Source: Aquanectria penicillioides
Lineage: Eukaryota > Ascomycota > Sordariomycetes > Hypocreales > Nectriaceae
Assembly: GCA_003415625.1 (NCBI GenBank)
Contig: PYIU01000001.1
Span: 1,674,001 to 1,738,000, forward strand
Length of the DNA stretch: 64,000 bases
Reading direction: 5' to 3'
Below, piece after piece: positions 59,746-64,000 of the stretch; positions within the stretch are counted from its first letter, which is position 1, and each line of letters opens with the position of its first letter. A program made the position numbers and the translations under genes. The notes under the pieces were generated by a model. It saw nothing but the letters and a program-made list of their open reading frames with translations, was not told where the DNA came from and did not search any database.

Positions 59746-60920
59746 GGCTGTGGCTGGGGGAGTGCGTAAGGGGAGGAGAAGACGAAGGAGAGGCCGTGGG
59801 CGAGGGCGTTGACGTAGTCGTGATGATGGGGAAAAAAAAAAAGTGAGAGGGTATCACTGCCAGCAAAAGTTAACGCCCCGTCTGACCGGGTGCTGAGTCG
59901 TGACGGGTTGGAATTTTTCGGACAACCGGTGAATCAGAAAGTCCGGGGTCATCCAGCACATTCCACATGTGACCCCCTGGCCCAAGCTCCTTGGCGCTTG
60001 CCAGTGAGGTGCTGGAAGTGAGGTACGTACCCCTGCTCGGCTGAAGGATCATAACTCTCTCTCATCGTGGAGACAGAGGCATTTCTGGTCCTTTTCTATT
60101 TTTGTAATCCAAGAAACAAGCGAGGCTATGCTCCTCAGGAGTTTCTCGAAATCCATTTCGTCCCATCGTAAAATATGCCTATCGTGTGGCTGTATGTCAC
60201 CCCTGGCGGCTGATGTGGAGGCTCCGTAGTAGACGGCTGAGCGAATGAACGATCAACACAGCCATCCACAACCAACTCTGGTTCAACAAGACACATGAAA
60301 CCGCAACCAAGTTACGATGAGCAACCTAAGACGCTTGGCGATCCATCGTCGAACCACAGCAGCTTTTATTCAGCTGCCTACGAAGACACGTACTTGCGAA
60401 CATGAAGGCCGCGTCTTCATGACGCAGCAACCTCTCTAGCCTTTTGTCTCGGCCTCTAGGCAACCAGATGAGTATATATATGCGATGGGGCACTTGCACA
60501 ATACCTAAGGCACACATTCAGCAGTGGGCCAAAGAGGACCAACGAAACAAGCACAAAAAAACAAACCAGGCCCAAAAGAGAAGTAATACTCGCTTTCGTT
60601 CATAATGCCCCGGTTCCCACTTAGAAAGAAGGCACAAAAGACGGACCCTGTGGAACAGCCTCAGACGGCCCACAAACCCCGGACTCGGGTTTCGGCCGAA
60701 CGACAGCAACATCGGCCGATCCACGCCTACCTTCCCAAACAGTCTCGCCGAACGGATCCACGACCGGCGGTCTCACATCATCCTAAAAAGGGTCGATTAT
60801 AAATTACGATTGAACGATTGCGCTTTCCTTCTTACTTCGACCTCTAATAATATAATTCCCTTCCACTGTCCTTATTCGACTCTAGTTAGCCATTTTCTCT
60901 TTTTGATTATCGTAACAACC
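59746..60920. promoter_or_regulatory. Divergent intergenic region, 1.2 kb
   Basis: Upstream of TIM17 (-) and of the GNAT gene (+). A 65-codon basic open frame at 60605-60802 precedes the GNAT start and could be an upstream ORF, but nothing supports its translation. Confidence 0.45.
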
Positions 60921-61673
60921 ATGGCCCTCCAGCTGGAGGAAGCAACCGAAGCCGACGTCTTCCGCATGGTCGCCATCGAAAGGGCGGCCAATGCTCACGG
61001 GCCTCTCAGCGCGGTTCTCTTCCCCGGCCCGCGCATAAACGGGGACGAAAACAGAGCCAATTATCTCATCGCACAGCTTCGGGCAGACCCTGCCTCTCGA
61101 TGGTTCAAGGTGGTGGACCCCGATCTGGAAGGGCCTCCTGCAGAGCGGACCATTTCCTTTGCCTCGTGGTACGTGTGGTTGACCCCCCTGAGTCGGATCT
61201 GTCTTCCGATCGAGGCCCAGGATCTAATCCCGAAGCCTGCGAGCTCTACATTGGTGGGATGAACAGGATAAGGAAGGAAGTAGCCGATGGGAAGCCCTAC
61301 ATCTGTGAGTCGCAAACCCCTCGCCGTCCCGGATAGGGTCATAAGTGATTAAATATCCGAGCGTCACTAACATGCAGTATCAGATCTGAAATTGCTCCAC
61401 ACGGACCCGAAACACCACAGGCGTGGTGCTGCATCACTTTTGCTCGGATGGGGTCTAAAGGAATCCGATAGGCTTGGTCTCCCGCTGATACTTGAATCTT
61501 CGGATACGGCCCTGCCACTATACGAGAGATGGGGATTTAAAGTAGCAGATAAGCTTATTGTCGACTTTTCCCGTTGGGGAGGCCCGGTCAAGGTTGAAGT
61601 TCCCATCATGATTCGGTCACCCAAGGCACAAGCAGAAGCAGACACGGCTGGTATTGACCAAAAGCTCAACTAA
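60921..61673 (+). CDS. GNAT-family N-acetyltransferase (1-base frame break)
   Basis: About 226 residues once one missing base is allowed for. GNAT enzymes move an acetyl group from acetyl-CoA to an amine; the substrate here is unknown. Exons are 60921-61304 and 61378-61673; the intron of 73 bp has a CACTAAC branch site and joins KPYI to LSDLKLLHTDP. The start MALQLEEATEADV is typical of fungal members. The first frame (FASWYVWLTP) must shift to reach PESDLSSDRGPGSNPEACELYIGGMN; one extra C in the C6 run 61183-61188 does this exactly. Without it the protein would stop at 61260. The acetyl-CoA loop is HRRGAASLLLGWG (R/Q-x-x-G-x-G/A pattern), and SSDTALPLYERWGFKVAD is the standard C-terminal half. 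No splice pair with the right phase explains the shift. Confidence 0.85.
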
Positions 61674-62270
61674 AAAGAGTCAAGGAAATCCATTGGAAAA
61701 TGCACTTCCTCAATCCTCCTCATATCCACCGCCATAGTTCTTCAAATGTGGTTAGCAATGATTTTGAATCCCTCTAGTTCGCGAGACAGATGCCACGGCC
61801 GCAGTGATGCGCTCTTCTATTCCTCTTCCCCATAACTTTCGAACTGAACACCCCTATCCAACCAGAATTACTTAATAGCTTCTGCTCGTTGCCATACGTG
61901 TCGGGGGCTACGACCAACACCAAGGGGAAAAAAAAGAAATAAAAAAACTTCTCAGTACCATCAAAACAAAACAAATATCCGCCCCTTGAATGAGTGAACC
62001 GAGTCGAGTCTTGTCCCGAGTCTTCCCCTTGAAAATCAGAATTCCGCACAGCCAAACTTTTTTTTTTCAGTATACCCAAAAGGGTATTATAGCCAACCAC
62101 TGTTTCCAGATACGCCGCCCTTCCGCCATATCCCAACGCCCCCAAAACTCCGCGCTGATTCCAAGAAGCCTCCCTGAACCATATCCCAATGCGAAACCCA
62201 ATCCTGCATTTGTTTGGTGATCTTTTTTGCCCAGATCCTTCACATTTACGTATCCAGACAAAATCGCATT
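61674..62270. other. Intergenic, convergent 3' ends
   Basis: AT-rich spacer between the GNAT gene (+) and VosA (-). Short A- and T-runs at 61929-61950 and 62058-62069. No gene seen. Confidence 0.55.
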
Positions 62271-63742
62271 TCAATGTAAGACTCCATATGGATTGTTTGG
62301 GTCATCGCCCTGCCTCTCCAACGACTCTTGCGGGTTCGTTTTCAAAAGCAAGTTTCCGTACTGGTGTGTACCTAAAACATCGGGGTTTCGAGGCGCCATT
62401 TCTGGTACGAGGTGGCCCAAGTGGTCCGAAGTTACTGCGTATGGTGATGTCAAAGAACGGCCGGACATTGTGCCAAGGCCGCCCAAGGGTCCCTGAAGAA
62501 GGTCGTCGTTCGCGCCAAACGCCTGATGCATTCTAGTATCCTGGCCAAAGTTCGGAGGATATCCCTGGTTATAACTAGCTGTCGAAGCTAAAGCTGTTCC
62601 CGAAGTAATATCGGTTGGCATCGAAAACTGAGGGTAGCCCTGAGGGAAATGGCTGTTGATCGGCGAAGACAAGAAGGCGCCAGTGTGTGACAAATCGACC
62701 GACGGGCTCGAGTTTGAATTGGAAGTCGAGAGGATTGTTTGAGAATTTGATGCCCCAGAAAGAACCCCCATGTCCGGGTGCCTGTAAAGTCTGGGGGCCT
62801 TCCGGGGAGAGGGTATGGCTCGAGCCGCCCCCAAAGCCTCCAATTGAGGTGCTTCGATCAAAATTCGTTCGTTTGAACTGTCTGTTTAGAAGAACATCTG
62901 CAGACTCTGCTGCTCGACGATTCCGTTTTCTCGTAGTCATCGCTCGAGAGTCCTTACGCAACCTCAGCTTCACCCCCTGGTCGGTAAAGGAACGAGTCAA
63001 GAATGTTGACTCTGCCATTCCGGGAAATTCCTTGGGCGAATACACCGTGAATGGGTTCGTAATGATTTCGGATACGAAGTAGACGCTGGGTGGGTCGGCT
63101 TGGTTGTCTCGGTCGAACAGGGTAAAACGAAGTCGAAATCGACCTTCTCGTTTAACGGCGAGATCGCCAAAGACAAAATATCCGCCATCCGCGTTCGTAT
63201 TATCCTTGAGATGGTGAATAGATGACGCTAGAGAACCTGTGAGGTAACTGGTAAGGGGTTCAGAACCTCTCGTTAACTCGGCAAAGTTTTCAGTCACTAA
63301 AGAACATGTAACAAAAAGGTATGGGCCTAGCGCCGAGCTGTCGTGTTAGAAATCTTTGGCTGTTTCAGGACTGGGAGATGACGCACTGTTGTACAGAGGG
63401 CTTTTTCTGTTTGCCCTCTTATCAATAAGTTGTATGACCGGTGGAGGGTCAACGGGCTTGCGGTCTAATATATGTCAACCTCCGCTGGGAACCGAGAGGG
63501 ATGCGGGCTTTGGGTTTGATTTTCACGGTACCTTTCTCTTTCCCTAATGCGACTCTGGCATGAAGGGGGGCTTGCTTGACTACCAGTTCCCTCTCCGGGT
63601 CGCCGTATGATTTAGGAGCCAGTTCTGGTCCCTCCTGTTGAGAGGGGAGGTTTCCGACGTTAAGGTAGGTGCTGACAGAAGAATCATACTGCCCTGGCTG
63701 CATGAAGGGGACTCCCGGAGAATTCCCCGTGGGTGCAGCCAT
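62271..63742 (-). CDS. vosA: Velvet-family developmental regulator VosA (frame change in 3' part)
   Basis: Velvet-domain DNA-binding protein; VosA controls spore maturation, trehalose and the balance of sexual and asexual development, partnering with VelB. Exons are 63532-63742, 63387-63464 and 62271-63326; GT-AG introns of 67 and 60 bp rebuild KEKDRKPVDPPPVIQLI and LYNSPYLFVTCSLV. The velvet domain spans about residues 40-235: the N-terminal part, then FVFGDLAVKREGRFRLRFTLFD, PFTVYSPKEFPGMAESTFLTRSFTDQGVKLRLRKD. A basic KRNRRAAES follows. At about residue 310 the frame must change to reach a Ser/Gln/Pro-rich tail ending PNNPYGVLH. One surplus base in the C-run 62765-62769 would do this (APGHG-VLSGASNSQ), giving 447 residues; a missed intron is the alternative. 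Start ATG 63742 (MAAPTGNSPG) was chosen; an upstream in-frame extension looks untranslated. Confidence 0.9.
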
Positions 63743-64000
63743 GGCTGCCGAGATGGGCAAGTGTGTTTGGGCTTTGTGTAAGGCTTTGCAATAATCTGGT
63801 CGAGATGGATGAGAACCAAAGAATGCCCTGGGCCATCTAAAGTGCAGATGCAAGAGATTATAGCTGCATGGTTTTCGGAACCAGGAGGAGCCACGGCGCC
63901 TAAAGAAAAATGTCGGCCGCGTATTTGAGCCTCAGGAAGGTATTTCTCAAACTCTCAGCAAACCTTTACGACCCTGGTGTCTCCATGAACTCTTGTTGGT
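63743..64000. promoter_or_regulatory. VosA upstream region (cut by window end)
   Basis: 258 bp of the VosA promoter or leader. No specific element assigned. Confidence 0.45.

Noticed and set aside
60605..60802. 65-codon basic frame before the GNAT gene
   Set aside because: Could be an upstream ORF, but nothing supports translation and it resembles no known protein.
61169..61220. GT-AG intron to explain the GNAT frame change
   Set aside because: The phase gives an immediate stop after splicing; other nearby donor/acceptor pairs also fail.

Overview
This window is nuclear DNA of a filamentous ascomycete, most likely a Sordariomycete and plausibly Hypocreales. The evidence is short GT-AG introns of about 50-85 bp with CTAAC-like branch sites, about 20 well-spaced protein genes on both strands, and families typical of these fungi: velvet VosA, DUF3632, AZUL-HECT, CAS1-type acyltransferase, ADGF-type adenosine deaminase and a QIRLAQRAYR-type bZIP. 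I saw no transposon, rRNA, convincing tRNA, CRISPR array or prokaryotic feature. Exon boundaries were derived by reading frame, splice sites and family conservation together; no computation was run.

Layout. At 1-2.1 kb is the 3' half of an ABCB-type transporter, cut by the window start. At 2.65-5.4 kb (-) is a CAS1-like membrane O-acyltransferase. At 6.1-7.8 kb (-) is the 60S export-factor recycling protein Rei1. At 8.8-12.8 kb (+) is a UBE3A-like AZUL-HECT E3 ligase. At 13.2-14.3 kb (-) is an ALKBH1-type dioxygenase, divergent from a mitochondrial EngB/Mrx8 GTPase at 14.8-16.2 kb (+). At 16.5-18.1 kb (-) is a C3HC zinc-finger (Rsm1/NIPA-like) protein, divergent from an Srp40/Nopp140-like nucleolar protein at 19.0-20.2 kb (+). 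At 20.9-22.5 kb (-) is an unrecognised multi-pass membrane protein, and at 24.1-26.1 kb (-) an ADGF-type adenosine deaminase.

The middle is dominated by a 6-kb Blm10/PA200 proteasome activator gene at 30.0-36.0 kb (-) and a gene of unknown function at 38.3-40.0 kb (-). They are separated and flanked by long gene-free intervals of 3.8, 2.3 and 6.7 kb that are rich in simple repeats. The right part holds a LYR-motif protein (46.7-48.0 kb, +), a non-RD protein kinase (48.3-50.7 kb, -), a bZIP factor (53.4-55.4 kb, +), a DUF3632 protein (55.7-56.8 kb, -), an isoaspartyl peptidase/asparaginase-type Ntn hydrolase (57.1-58.5 kb, +), Tim17 (59.2-59.7 kb, -), a GNAT acetyltransferase (60.9-61.7 kb, +) and the velvet regulator VosA (62.3-63.7 kb, -).

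Most genes are housekeeping: proteasome and ubiquitin, ribosome biogenesis, mitochondrial import and translation. They do not form one pathway or an obvious metabolite cluster. The most striking pattern is that five otherwise well-conserved genes (Srp40-like, Blm10, the 38-kb gene, GNAT, VosA) are each interrupted by what reads as a single-base gain or loss at or near a run of C/G. This looks more like assembly error than biology, but it decides how those genes must be annotated. Biologically interesting details are a CAS1-like enzyme whose expected Asp/His catalytic motif reads Thr-Gly-Phe-Asn, a Blm10 ending in Tyr-Phe-Ala, a bZIP lacking the invariant Asn, and a possible N-myristoylation signal on the adenosine deaminase.
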